A stretch of DNA of 64,000 nt from Ustilaginoidea virens. Taxonomy: Eukaryota > Ascomycota > Sordariomycetes > Hypocreales > Clavicipitaceae. The stretch spans positions 620,001 to 684,000 of the forward strand of contig NC_057319.1 in assembly GCF_000687475.1 (NCBI RefSeq), read 5' to 3'. The position numbers and the translations under genes are program-made. Of the stretch, positions 13,701-24,468 are shown piece after piece (within the stretch, counting starts at the first letter, position 1; each line of letters begins with the position of its first letter). A model generated the notes under the pieces. That model had not been told where the DNA came from, made no database searches, and saw nothing but the letters and a program-made list of their open reading frames with translations.

Positions 13701-13939
13701 AGCTCCTGGCCCATTAATTGTTCCTCCTCGGACCAGCCATCATCGGGTGAGAAGCTGCACTCCCAAAGCTTCTGGAAATATTCGCAATACGCCATCCACA
13801 GGCGCAAGCTACCCGGCTCGGCGGCGACGGCGGTTTTAAAGAGCTCGACGATGTGAACTCGCTGCTCGAGATCAGAAGCATTGCGAACCGCTTCCTCAAG
13901 GTAGGCGAGCCAGTTGTCTTGGCCTACAGGATCTGCCAT
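10706..13939 (-). CDS. PRP24: Prp24/SART3-type U4/U6 snRNP assembly factor
   Basis: Intronless gene of 1,077 residues. Prp24 (SART3 in animals) anneals U4 to U6 snRNA and recycles snRNPs in the nucleus. Residues 1 to about 510 form HAT (half-TPR) repeats, as in SART3 and filamentous-fungal Prp24 but not budding yeast. A Gln/Glu/Ala-rich linker and a basic KRKRD patch follow. Four RRMs lie at about 610-680, 687-762, 779-853 and 909-978; RRM3 has textbook RNP2 (VHVSNL) and RNP1 (RGFAFLDF). The C-terminal tail, KSNAEFKALFLAGRE, fits the conserved Lsm2-8-binding peptide. The start MADPVGQDNW is the first ATG of the frame. Its 3' end faces the helicase gene. The large HAT region distinguishes it from the shorter yeast protein of about 440 residues. 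Confidence 0.93.
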   Translation of the reverse strand: MADPVGQDNWLAYLEEAVRNASDLEQRVHIVELFKTAVAAEPGSLRLWMAYCEYFQKLWECSFSPDDGWSEEEQLMGQELFPLEASLDLWKQGYEAIQYRLGDSHELWDRWISFEIEQFKKSRTSDQLRRITQLYEHRLSTPHITWDHTSQSFSGFLSEYNQTAWESTMKEVTAAVQVTKRAISVRDPFELKLKQAERSNDVETQKSLLRNYLDWEVRGTKRKHQDAELSVKLCSGLFDRALTGLFSTDEDTWLDYIVFLSSTIVDQSSLSELLGACGRAVQHCPWAGKLWGRYILSAEEAHLSFSDIESIKQTANTDNQLCRDGMEGLIEMYSSWCAYLKRTASTTVEEATVADELHAAIEDVNATGRKLYGKEFEGDPKYRLERIYIEYLTEDRGATDEARALWKTLVKSRYHADNFDFWLSYYTWEMLVFLLLRDKDGRSDTPTQATAVLHSAAKRKSVDWPERVLELYLQHCNTYETPEVARQANDFVCQTQKLVTHRREKEQAAQAAQYAAYYEAQAQAQGETRAENQAETQAETQAEVQQQSLERPDVDLTPPPGGGPKRKRDALADAQAEGREDFSKRQRNGHDTTVDTSAPGQPPQRDREHSTVIVTNLPLGATQTEVRKYFKPYGHINNITAFVREEQKQSTTALIEFSSAEEAQSALLRHAKYFGESQISVQPGHDLTVYVANYPPAADEKFITDLFKDCGEILSIRWPSLKVNTHRRFCYISFRDRDASAKAVAKEGTLVEGKYRLLAKYSDPSRKKRREGAIAEGREVHVSNLDQSTTEDQLREVFGKFGTVTRVNIPQSMAGHNRGFAFLDFETKEQAARAAQELNNTKFRSRILKVDVSKENKVKPAAKSTDFQRSSASPAFSPSAQDDEGDEAMGDTSSDRHHDKPSSSEIAARTIALMGLPDTVNDARVKALVEPLGPFVKLIHQPGHGGAIIEFADAATAGKAALRLNSMEYEGRQLRTGSPDQLRHNRPEAADDGANGPRTRQAGSKPKGALLPPALRRPVLGRAAPKRGGPGLAPRKGGPASAAGASAKRTEDGGGSSGSSGPKSNAEFKALFLAGRE

Positions 13940-16507
13940 GGTCGTCGTAGCGGAATTAACGGGACATGAAGAAACATGCCTTTTCTGTGACTAGCGATCA
14001 AGGCTGCGGGCAGGAGAGGAGTCAAATGGTAGGTTGAGAAAATATAAATTGGTCTTGACGCTGGATATTTTGAAGGAGCGGCCAGCTGGAGTCGACGGCT
14101 GGGTGCTTCCAAGCTTGCGCCCACATGTACATCGCCAGCTGTGGACTCCGTCAGCTGTCTGATGGGCTCTGCCAGCTGGATGGACGGACATTGATAGGCG
14201 CAGCCCGAGTCCTAGCCACATTGTGGCGCGGGCATAGCCCGAGCCCGTGACAATTATAGGGACTTTGTCACGTGACAATGGACTTGCATTAGGTAGTCGA
14301 ACTTGAAGGGCTGCTTATGTAAGGTCCCGCCTTATAATCCCGTAGCATAGACCATTATAATGCGCAACGGCGGGGATTCGCCATATATCTACCTTAGTTA
14401 CGTACCTAGTCGGGAAGACTCTTGTCCCTCCTTAAGCTTTAGTCCAATATACCACCTTGACCCTACCTGGCCTTTTACCATCTTCTTACAGCTTGTTTGC
14501 GTACTTGTCTATAAAAGGCGTCAATAGTCTGATTCTAATACGAGCAGTCTTTGACGACTTTCACACTCCAGGGCGTATACCCGTCACCCAATTGTATGCA
14601 TCATAGACCCGATCACTTTATCCCCCGGGGACTCGCATGTATCGAGTCTGGGCTAGAGGCTGGGGCTTTCAAAGCCTAAAACCTATCAACTTGTTACGGT
14701 AAGATTAGGGGCTGGGGGTAGCCCGGCGGGACCTGCTAAGATATGTCCACAGCGCGCAAATGGCTGCTGAAAAACGCCAGGCATTGACCAGACATTTGGC
14801 CAATTCATGTCACTTGAGGCTATCAATAGCTTTACCGCAAACGCGGCCCTCTGGCAATATGCTACTACCTAACATAACAGTCACCCGCTCGTCAGCTCCA
14901 AAAGGGTCCGGTACATTCCGATACGTATCGGTGATTATTACAAGTTGCCTTACTCTTGGCAACCAATGGGCATACTCCGCCCTCCGTATCGAGCACCATG
15001 ATATGACGAGAGTCCGGTGGCGCGCGATAGTACCTAAGCCAACGAGCGGGTGGGCTGTCGCTCGGATCCAGAATTCAGGAACAGTATCCAGTTTTCTGTC
15101 CATAGCACGATGATAGTCACTAAAATAGCAATATATTTGCTCCGTTTTACCAACGCTGTCGAGCGGTGGCCTGTCACAAACCCGGCTTGTGCCTGCAAGC
15201 GGTAGGGCACTGTAGACCCCTGCTGCGCCATCCAATGGTCAGGTGACCGTGCCGTCTTGGCCGTAATGACTGATCTCTTAGGACGTGCGCCTGGCGATGC
15301 AAGTAACTTATGGAACAAGGCAGTAGAATGATTCGCTGCCGATATCCTCGTCGTTGAAAACCCCAATAGGAACTGGACGCCATAAAATTTTCAAAGGCTG
15401 GCACGGTCTGGTTGCCACTGGAAATATCATTGAAGCTACATAATTCTACGGAGTACTCCGCACCAAGGCGCTACCAATCATGTCGATCCCACTATTCTGC
15501 GCGCCAGTCCCACGTGGCTTGAGCCTTGGATCACGGCCTTGCTGGTCTCGAGACCCCCAGCATCCAGCACCAACCCCAGTTCCGAATTTCGAGCTTCTTG
15601 AGTGTCGAGCTTCCAGCTTCCAGCTTTGAGCTTCGAAATTCGAAATACGCTCTTCATACCAGTCGAACCTATCGATCCCCTCCTATTGCTTCCCAAGTTC
15701 AAGTTCCCGACGCCAAAAGGAGGAGGCGGGCAGATAGCAGAAGCTAGCTGGCTGTCCTTGAATCCCGGCACGGACGACGAATCCCTCGAGCCCCTCGGCT
15801 GCGCGGCTGCATGGGGTTGAAAACTTCACTCCCGGCCTTCACTCACGGCCTCTGGTATTCCCCTTCCCCACCCCCCCTATTGGTGGCCAAACGAGACAAT
15901 TCAACTAGGGTCAAGCTCAAAGCGCACGGTAGATTTTGCCAGGGGAAAATCTCGACCCCAGCTTGTCTGCCATCTGCGATGGCCAATAGTCTACCAAGAT
16001 TTCACCATACACCCAGGCAACCGGTTCCAAATTTTTAAAATGAGCTCATCCGCTTCGGCCGGATCTCTTGACTCAGGCATCATATGCTGCTACTGCAACT
16101 TGGGCACCCCTCTTGTCCTGTATCCTGCTCCTTTACCCAGCACTCTCACCCTTGTTGTTTCCCCGAATCTCCAGGCGTCGACTCCCTTACACCACTTCTC
16201 GGCATAAGTATGAGCCACCGGCCTGGAGATTTTGCTGGCAGGGATCGATTTGGCCGTAGCGATTCCATCCGACAAGGCGCTTTACTTCCACCCGGGGAAC
16301 CATTATCATTTGATCTCAAAGAGGCTCTCGGCATAGCTCCGCCGGCCACCGCGAGCTCAGGCCCTGCATCGACAGCGTCTGCTCCTCTGTCATGCATAAA
16401 TCCAGAAGCACCTACTCCGCAGCCTGGCAGTCGGCATCTTCAACATCTGGAAAAAGCACCGTCAAATATCGAACTCACTTCATACTAGGCCTGCCTGGGG
16501 TTTCAAA
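13940..16507. other. Long divergent intergenic region, partly lower GC
   Basis: 2.6 kb between the PRP24 start and the ankyrin gene. 14,280-14,750 is visibly poorer in GC than its flanks, with a TATAAAAG at 14512, and may be decayed sequence; no transposase or reverse-transcriptase motif is readable. A TACGGAGTA element lies at 15447. An imperfect inverted repeat of about 15 bp (arms around GAATTTCGAGCTTC and GAGCTTCGAAATTC) lies at about 15583-15650. A 92-codon open frame (16210-16488) ends 19 nt before the ankyrin ATG and may be its true first exon. Confidence 0.5.
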
Positions 16508-19216
16508 ATGGCATCCGCCAGTAAAGCTCAGTCACAATGTCTTCGGCTATGTAGCGAAGTGGCCTCGTCCTGCGACCGGGTTGCCGAGGAAATGTCTGAT
16601 TTTATCGACCTGGCAAAGCACCTGCCACACGGATTCGAGCCGCTGGCCAACGACGTCCTTGACACGTGCCAAGTCATCTTCTACATCGAAGCCGGGCTCG
16701 GCAACCCGGCTCGCAACGACGAGCCCCTCCCCCTTGATGTGGTTGCCTCTCTAGAAAAGAAGTTCCGCGCGGCGCAAACTGATGTCCAGGCGCTCCAGCA
16801 AGTGGTGGCCAAGTTGCTCAATTACGAGCGTGCGGGTGCCATGGGCCGCATGAAACGTGGAATTGGTAAAATGTTTGGAGACAACGGTCTGGACCGGATG
16901 GGCAAAATCCTGACCAAGACGCGTGAGGACCTGAAAGTTAGCGCGCTCATGTTCCAGTGGAAATGCGGCGCCGACAGAATGGAGAGCGAGCTGGGCCTCG
17001 GGTGTATTGGGCTTACTGCCGCCTTGGAGAAGTCGGGGTGCCTGCGTCGACGGGGTGCATCTTTGACCTCGGAAGACAATCATTCTGTTGTGTCGAGTGC
17101 CCTGCAACATCAAAGGGCCCGGGATAACCACACGCCCTCGGCCCAAACGCCTCAATCGCCCATGCTCTCCCATCTTCCCATGTCCTCAAAGAGACCGGAT
17201 TACGCTCACGACGCCGTCAGCATCGGCAGCAGCATACACAGCCCCGTGTTGGACAACTATTTCGCTTCATCAACCAGGAACACTCCCCTCTCGGACTACG
17301 GCTCCAACCATGGTCCACACCTCAAACGGATAACCGCCATGCCGAACCGTCCCGGCACTTTTGCCGAGAACGACGACTCAAGCTCGGCATTGGCCGCCAT
17401 TGTCGATGATGTCAAGGCACTCGAGCTGCAGAGCCCCAAAAAGATCCAAGTCAATATTGAGCCATTCAAAATGCCTCGCCAACGGCCTCGCAGCAATGCC
17501 GACGCAGACAAGCCGAGCATCAAGCAAGCGCTCGTATCTGCGGTCCGGGCTCAAGAACACAATCTCATCACGCAGCTCCTGGATCGCGGCTGCTCTCCAA
17601 ACACGGGGCCAGAAGCTCATGCGCTAAACGAAGCTATTCTGGGCTACGATGCCGAGAGTATCCGACTCCTTCTTCTCTTCGGAGCGGACCCCAATGCCGC
17701 CGATAAGAACGGCGCATGCCCCCTCGTCGCAGCAGTCAGCAAACTCTACGTTGATGCCGCGATTGCGCTCCTCAAGTACGGCGCGGACCCGAACGTGGGA
17801 CCGGGCTTGGACTCGCCTCTCTACCTAGCAGCAGCTGCCAACAACATCAAGCTCACTCACCTGATGCTGATGTATGGAGCGAACGCGAACGAAACAGCCG
17901 CCAACGGCAACACCGTGCTCATCGGGTCCATCAACAAAACCACCCCCAAGACCCTGATTGACATGCTGCTCAACTACGGCGCGTGTCCCAACGAGAAGAA
18001 CAGAGCGGGCAAGACGGCTCTCTTTGAAGCCATCAGCAACGGCAGAGTCGACATTGTGGAGAGCCTGGTCGCGCACGGGGCCGACCCGAATCTTCCTGGA
18101 CCCAAGCACATGCTCTGGGTGGCCATACACCACACCTCTTGCCTGGAAGTCCTTCTTGCCAACAATGCCCATACCAAGAAGTGCCCAGGGTTGCTGGAGC
18201 TGGCCGTCAGCATCAACAGCATTGAGGCCGTCCGCATCTTGCTCAAGGCGGGGGTTGATGCCAACGTTCGAAAGGACGGCCTGTACACGCCGCTTTGCTC
18301 GGCAATCCGCGACAACCGCAAGGACATAATGGAGCTGCTGCTGCGCAGCGGCGCCGACCCCAACCTCCCGGCTGCCGAGTACCCGTGCTTCAAGTGCGTC
18401 ACCCACCAGCGCGAGCATTTCCTGCCGGCTCTGGTGGACGCCGGCGCCAACTTGAGCTCGCCAAAGGGCATCCTCGAGACCGCCGTGACGTCCAAGAACC
18501 TCCCCGCTCTGAAGTGGCTCCTCGAGCAAGGCGTCGACGTGAACGAACGAGGCGCCAAGGGCGACACACCGCTCACCAGCGCCATCCGCAGCAACGACGT
18601 TGGCCTGGTCGACACGCTCCTCGCCTACGGGGCGAATCCCAACCTGCGCGGGCAAGACTGGCCGATCTGCATGGCTGTTCAGAACCCCGAGATCCTGGTG
18701 CGCATCCTCGCCGCGCTGCGCGAACCCCGGGCCTTCAAGGGCGTCATGGAGACGGCCGTCGTGGCCAACCAGCTCGAGTCGGTCAAGCTGCTCCTCGCGG
18801 CCGGCGTCTCGGTCGAGGACCGCAACGGCGGCGTCTTCTCCCCGCTCACCTCTGCCATCCGGGAGCACCGCGTGGAGATCTTCAAGTTTCTCATCAACGA
18901 GGCCCGCGCCGACGTCAACGCCCCGGGCGAGCACCTGCCCATCGTCAAGGCCCTGCGGCGCTGCGCCACCGAGCACACCAGCATCATCGACATGCTGCTC
19001 GACAAGGGCGCCGACCCAAACGCCATGTACAGGGGATGGAACGGCATCATGCAGGCGCTCGAAAACGGCGACGCGGACATGTTGAAGAAGCTGGCGGAGA
19101 GGTCGGGTGTCGATCTCAAGGCCAAGAATGAGTTTGGTCAGACGGTTACCGAGATTGCCGTGTCAAGAGGGTGGGATGAAGCGGTGGATATTCTGCTTGC
19201 GAATGGAAGAACGTAG
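16508..19216 (+). CDS. Ankyrin-repeat protein with helical N-terminal domain
   Basis: 902 residues from ATG 16508, uninterrupted. Residues 1 to about 190 are predicted helical (heptad-rich segments around EKKFRAAQTDVQALQQ, and MGRMKRGIGKMF). About 190-330 is Ser/Pro/His-rich linker. From about 334 to the end there are roughly a dozen ankyrin repeats, recognisable by recurring GADPN/GANPN turns and TPL(T/C)SAI segments. No NACHT or kinase domain is visible. Ankyrin proteins bind other proteins, and the partner cannot be read from sequence. An alternative model starts at ATG 16210 and joins through a 61 nt GT..AG intron (16461-16521) that is frame-compatible, replacing the first five residues by about 84 others; the donor GTCAAA is weak, so I keep the simple start. 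Confidence 0.85.
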   Translation: MASASKAQSQCLRLCSEVASSCDRVAEEMSDFIDLAKHLPHGFEPLANDVLDTCQVIFYIEAGLGNPARNDEPLPLDVVASLEKKFRAAQTDVQALQQVVAKLLNYERAGAMGRMKRGIGKMFGDNGLDRMGKILTKTREDLKVSALMFQWKCGADRMESELGLGCIGLTAALEKSGCLRRRGASLTSEDNHSVVSSALQHQRARDNHTPSAQTPQSPMLSHLPMSSKRPDYAHDAVSIGSSIHSPVLDNYFASSTRNTPLSDYGSNHGPHLKRITAMPNRPGTFAENDDSSSALAAIVDDVKALELQSPKKIQVNIEPFKMPRQRPRSNADADKPSIKQALVSAVRAQEHNLITQLLDRGCSPNTGPEAHALNEAILGYDAESIRLLLLFGADPNAADKNGACPLVAAVSKLYVDAAIALLKYGADPNVGPGLDSPLYLAAAANNIKLTHLMLMYGANANETAANGNTVLIGSINKTTPKTLIDMLLNYGACPNEKNRAGKTALFEAISNGRVDIVESLVAHGADPNLPGPKHMLWVAIHHTSCLEVLLANNAHTKKCPGLLELAVSINSIEAVRILLKAGVDANVRKDGLYTPLCSAIRDNRKDIMELLLRSGADPNLPAAEYPCFKCVTHQREHFLPALVDAGANLSSPKGILETAVTSKNLPALKWLLEQGVDVNERGAKGDTPLTSAIRSNDVGLVDTLLAYGANPNLRGQDWPICMAVQNPEILVRILAALREPRAFKGVMETAVVANQLESVKLLLAAGVSVEDRNGGVFSPLTSAIREHRVEIFKFLINEARADVNAPGEHLPIVKALRRCATEHTSIIDMLLDKGADPNAMYRGWNGIMQALENGDADMLKKLAERSGVDLKAKNEFGQTVTEIAVSRGWDEAVDILLANGRT

Positions 19217-22200
19217 GCCGAATGCCGGGAGGTTTTGCCTTTACTTTCTTTTCCTTTCCTTCCTCCCCTTCCCCCCCCCTCTTTTTTGTTCTTTTGTCTC
19301 TCCTCTCTTCTCTTCTCTTTTGTCTTCTTTTAAAGCCTCTTCTTCTGAAGCTGGCTTACATTTTCTCTGGCTAGCCATTCTTCTCTTTATATATTTCACC
19401 GCCGTGCCACTTGGTGCGACCGACCCCGACGTTGATACCGTTTTTCTGGCCTTTTCCTTCCCTCATGAATCTTTTCTCCGCTCGGGCTTTACGTACGTCA
19501 CTGTACACTACTTTTTGTTTTGGAATTGAAATATACCACATGTATTAATCGTCTCTGCCCCAAGTCCGTCCGCTGCCTGACAATGTAGCCGTCACCCAGG
19601 TTTAACCAAGCCCCAACTGCCTAGAAAGAAGTTTATTTCCTCTTTTCTTTTCTCCTCGCACGCTCGCACGAACAGCAAATGCATGGACTTGCTTCCAGCC
19701 CGGTGGGATCAAGGCCGCGCCGACATGCGCACCGGAACACACGCTGCCGGCCATCGAATGCTAAGACCAAATGCCACCTTCACAGGCGCAGGTGGAAGGC
19801 CCACCTTCTGCTTCCATGTTACGCTTGGGATGTTGGGGATTGTTTTTAGATTGACGAGCGTCTCGGAGTGGATCAGCGCCAATCACATATAAAACGGACT
19901 AGCCCACTGGGTTGGATTCCTGTTCGCTGACAATTGGACGGGTGCGGTAAACCTTGGTATAGACCTTTCGGAGTGGTGAACCAATGGGGTGCATCACCCT
20001 GTTTGGGCCAGGGTGCATACGTATGCACACGGATATACGCGAGGTAATGCGGCGCGGATTGGTACGTATACGAGGCGGAACATGCCGAATTCCCGCGCGT
20101 TTGATTGGCTGCTGCCAGACAGTGCTCGGTGCCACGGAGCGTTTCACAGTGCGGGATGCTGCGAGTCTGTGACGCGAGTTGTAAGTGGCAGGCTCGTGGC
20201 GCAAGGCATATTACGGAGTATAACATGTACTATAACCCATGCGGCGGCAAGCAAATGCCGTGGACAATGTGTTTCAGCCATCGCCCAGGCCAGAGCCGAA
20301 GACAGTGCTTCCCGCGTTACTCGCCAATCCGATCTCTGACTCTGGGAGAACGGGACCAAGCTGGCCCGTCGAATTGGTCAATTAAGCAGGCTCGCGCAGC
20401 TGGCCCGTGGCCGCTACTCCATGGAATGTTTGTTTCACCGTTTGCATGGTGGAGGTAATCAGGGCCCAGCCGCTGTTGGACCCCGTCGATGGAAAGCCAA
20501 AGCCGAACATGGAGTTCAATCCTTGGGGGGGGGGGGGGCCAAAAGGGGTCCGCACTGCGGCGGGTGAAGACCCTGCCGCTTGCATCCTTTGTGCGCGCTG
20601 CTTGGACAATGATGTGCGGCGGAAGGGCGTTGGGTTGTCGCGTGTGGCTGGAATACACGCCGTGGGAATCGCGGGGCGTCTCTTCTTCCTTTTTATTCAC
20701 CAGTCTGTGAGGTGGCTTGAGTGGGGGCTGCCTTGCGAGGGGGAGGGAGCGGGGGGGGGGGGTTATATGAAAGAGAGGAAAAGAAGAAAAAAGAAGAAAA
20801 AAGAAGGAAAGAAAAGGAAAGGAAAGGAAAGGAAAAGGAGGGAAATGAAGAGAAAAGAATGCAACCTAATGCCAACGGGCTGCATCACCTTAATTCCCCA
20901 AGCTTCTTGATCAGGAGCCTGAAGATAAAGAAGGAGCATTGATGATACACTAGCAACCAATTTCATGATTTCTGGGACGAGCCTGCCCCCCCAACCCCTC
21001 CCCCAATGGCGCAACGGCTTTTCGCTCCTTCCGAGAGAGATATCGCTCCTTCCGAGATATGAGTGCCGTGTGCGCCCCCCTTGAGCAGTGAGTGGGCTGT
21101 GCCGCACGATGGCCCCTGATCTCTGAAACATCAAGTGGCAATCGGGGAGGCGATTGAGTCTCGACTGGACCGTCCAGTCTCAGCCCGTGCCAAAACGAAC
21201 GTTGACGTCGTCGCCTTGGCCAGTGCCGCCGCGGGTGAGGTACGCACCGTGCGCGGCAAAATCACCACATGCAAGGCTCGGACGGCGCGCGAATAAACTT
21301 CAGATGTCGAGCTCGGCGGGTTTGCAGACCCCGTGCTTTCGCTGACACACCAGACATCTGCAGCAATTAAAGGGGGTCGTTGAACTGAGCAGCTGGTGCA
21401 CCCGACCTCAAGCTTCCTTGCGGCACATCGATTCTGCTGAACCAGAGGCTGAGCCCGCCAAGGTCACAATGGCCACGCAGCCCGTTCGTTGGTTAGCATC
21501 AACCAGAAGATCGCGCCTGGCGGATTCCTGGAGAGTGCCGGGCGCAATGGGGTCCCGACTTGACCCCGGCGGCCAAAACGCCTCCAGCCAACAAGACGGA
21601 GCCACCGATTCCAAATTCCAACGCGTCGTCGAGTACGGAGTATGCGGTCGGCGGTATCAAGGTTCGAACTTCCAAGTACGGACGTACACACAACCTTTAC
21701 GTTGGGCAGAGACATGACATGACATGACGTACGTACCTAAGGTAGGCACTCGAGCCGTCGTCTCCCTGCAATGCAGCCGGCTCTGATCCAAGGTCATATC
21801 AAACGCAGTACGGAGTATTCAGCGTAGAGTCACTGCAACACGGACGACACCCGACGTCTCCAAACTTTCAACTGTGAAAAATTACTAGTTAGTACCAGAC
21901 ACTAATCCGGAGTCCGCCGTTCTGGACTCTGCCTCTAAACCACAGTGTCACGCGCCCCCAAGTGACACGGTGCTTCAACCACGTCCCACAAATGAAGTTG
22001 ACGAACCCGCTCCTTCCTCCCTCATGTGCTCCCCTCCTGCCCGGCTGCAGAGCCACATTCGCTACGTTGCCGACCCTCTTTCCCCTGTCGCTCTCGTCCC
22101 CCTCATTTATCCCCTCGAAATCTCCGTACTCTTTTCTTTTTTAACATCTGCGTCTTTCCACCCGTCGTCGTACGGTACGCTTTTTCGTGTCTAATCTTTT

Positions 22201-22701
22201 TTTTCCTTCTCTCCATTCTTTGGCCAACAATTCCACAAACTGAGCCGTCCTCCTCTCAACTTGTCTCTCTCCCTTTGGCTACCTTTTTGGTCTCGTGCAC
22301 CACTAGCCGCGGCCTGACTTGTTACATTCCATTCCTTTGTCGCGACAAGAACTTTCTGATTCGTCTCGCGTATTTTCCGTACGATACTTGGTCACTGGTG
22401 ACACGACTCTATCGCATTTACTTCGTCCTAGCCGGTCTTCCACCTGGCCTTCCGGATCGTCCTTCCATCTGCACGGGCGATTTTATCGCGAGAACAAAAC
22501 AGCATCTTGTATCCCTCACCGAAAGTGAAGAAAAACATTCATACACCTGAAGGATCTTGGCGGTCTTGGGACTATTTCTCTCCTTTGGTGGACTCACGCC
22601 GGCGTGTACAAAGCTGCTCAGCTTCTCAAGGCCAACTCAGTGAACCCATCTTCGACTTCGACGCAGCTGGTCTCGTGAGGGTTTTTTTTTTTTTCGCCAT
22701 A
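19217..22701. other. Long intergenic region and CFEM gene leader
   Basis: 3.5 kb without a convincing gene. 19,217-19,530 is strongly C/T-rich, probably the ankyrin gene 3' end. 20,013-20,028 is a perfect 16 bp palindrome (GTGCATACGTATGCAC). TACGGAGTA elements lie at 20212, 21634 and 21809. A G-run is at 20525-20538 and an A/G-rich tract at 20766-20860. A short direct repeat (TCGCTCCTTCCGAGA) occurs twice near 21,024-21,056. 21,960-22,700 is pyrimidine-rich and looks like a promoter and long leader for the CFEM gene. Confidence 0.5.
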
Positions 22702-23823
22702 ATGACACGTTTCCTACCGCTTGCACTCAGCCTTGTCGCTGGGTTGCATATTCTTGCGGTCTCTGGCCAAGAGAGCGCTGCTTCCTGCATTGTAAGTTCA
22801 ATGGTTATTTGACGTCGCGCGTGTTTGTAGTTGTGACGGTTGTACTTGGCTGGGGTGACTCTTCTTTTTCTATTTCTTCTTTTAAAAAAAAATAAATAAA
22901 TTAACTTTGCTGGTCAGGGCCGTTGTACGAATACTATACGCAACAACTTTGCCGACTTGAAGTGTCCAGATGCCAATGCTGCAGCATGCTTCTGCCAGAA
23001 CCCAACTTTTCCTTCCGCTATCCTGCAGTGCAGCAGTCACTGTGGCGCAACCTGGGATATGATTTCGACCTATCTTGTGGGGGATTTCTGCAAGAGTAAG
23101 TTGCTCCAGCAGGGTAAGGACTGTTGTCATGGTGTGAAACATTGTGCTGACTCTTTCCCCCCCTTTTTCCCCGTAGACCAGCAGCTCGCAAGTCCAACTA
23201 CTGGGTCACCACCTAGCACTACGTCAGCGTCACCTGCGGCCACGACTGTGGCATCCACAAGCCCTGCACCGACGACATCTGCGTTGCCAACTACGTCGGT
23301 AGAAGTCCCGTCTACATCTACGAGCAGCATCGCTATTGCGCCGAGCACGTCTGCCAGCTCGGTCGCATCACTTCTTCCCAGTGAAGGTGGGGCGGCCTCA
23401 GCCACCAAATCGGCGGACCCCTCCACCGCTGGAACGGTACCGACGTCATCTTCATCGTCTACGAGCTCCAGTACTGCCGAAAGCGCCAGCCCGTCTGCTA
23501 CGGCTGCTGAAGGCTCAGCTTCCAGCGGGCTCTCGCAAGCTGCCGTCGCTGGCATTGGCATTGGCGTCGGAGCAGCCGTAATCGCTGTTATTGGCGCAAT
23601 CATCTGCATGCTGCTCAAACGTCGCAAGAACAAGAATGGGCGCAACAACGACAACATGGAAATCTCGAAGCCGCTGCCTGGCTCTGGTAGAACGTACTCG
23701 TCTCGACAAGACAACTACCGCGGAGGTCGAGATGCTTCATTCGAGAAATACAATGACATTGAAATGACCTCGAACCGATACGAGGACATGATACCTCGAA
23801 CCCAACCGCGAACAATGGTTTAG
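22702..23823 (+). CDS. CFEM-domain single-pass membrane protein
   Basis: 304 residues in three exons: 22702-22791, 22918-23095, 23177-23823. Residues 1-23 are a signal peptide (MTRFLPLALSLVAGLHILAVSG). Residues 29-88 carry the eight CFEM cysteines (29, 33, 46, 54, 56, 68, 72, 88), with the spacing C-x3-C-x12-C-x7-C-x-C-x11-C-x3-C-x15-C expected for the fold. A mucin-like Ser/Thr/Ala/Pro region of about 115 residues follows. A Gly/Ala/Val/Ile membrane helix at about 213-236 has KRRK directly after it as a stop-transfer signal, then a 68-residue cytoplasmic tail with several tyrosines. CFEM proteins of fungi bind haem, act at the cell wall or serve as pathogenicity factors. This one has no GPI-type C-terminus, so it is probably a plasma-membrane receptor or wall sensor. 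The second intron is 81 nt and stop-free, so it can be missed as coding. Confidence 0.9.
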
Positions 23824-24468
23824 CGGAGCAATGGTGGAGCTCGTCAAGCCATTTCAACCAGTACGGTGGATGAAAGGGACAGTTGGTTGCCCATTGCGAT
23901 GTTGTGGAAGGAGGTCTTGCTCGGGTGTCGAGACGAAGAGCATCACGGGCGTGACATGACGCCTTGCTTCCAGTCGGTCGACATGCCTCGTTTTTTCTTT
24001 ATCTAGCTGGGAGTCAAAATTTGCATTGTTATGCTGCGTGTCGGTTTTTACTGTTGTCTTTCAAAGCACTTGCAACGGTGGTGTCTACAGTGGCGGAGGA
24101 ATTCCCTTTCAGTTCACGCGCAGGAGCAAGTGGTGATTTTTATTGCGTGAAGAATGGGTACTTGTTTTGTAGTGTCTTGGGACCGAGAGCTCTTTCTGCT
24201 TTGTGGCATTTACAGGCAAACGTCTTGTGGCAAACATTCGCATTACCGGGCCAAGGAGTGGGACGCGAAAGTGGAACCAATACAGGGCACGTTGTGCGCC
24301 GTTGTTCAATGCACATGCGTTGTTGCTGTTGTTACAAAAAGTCATGTCTAGTCATGTCTGACAAGCTATGATGTGTGCCTGGTCGTTGGCGGGATGTGCC
24401 CGTAAAGACAGCCAATGCGGCCGGCACCCAGAGACGTTGAAATGCGTCTGGTTTCGTTTCGCTTCGTC
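23824..24468. other. Convergent 3' intergenic region
   Basis: 645 bp between the stop codons of the CFEM gene (+) and MRPL22 (-). I see untranslated-type sequence and no gene. Confidence 0.55.
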
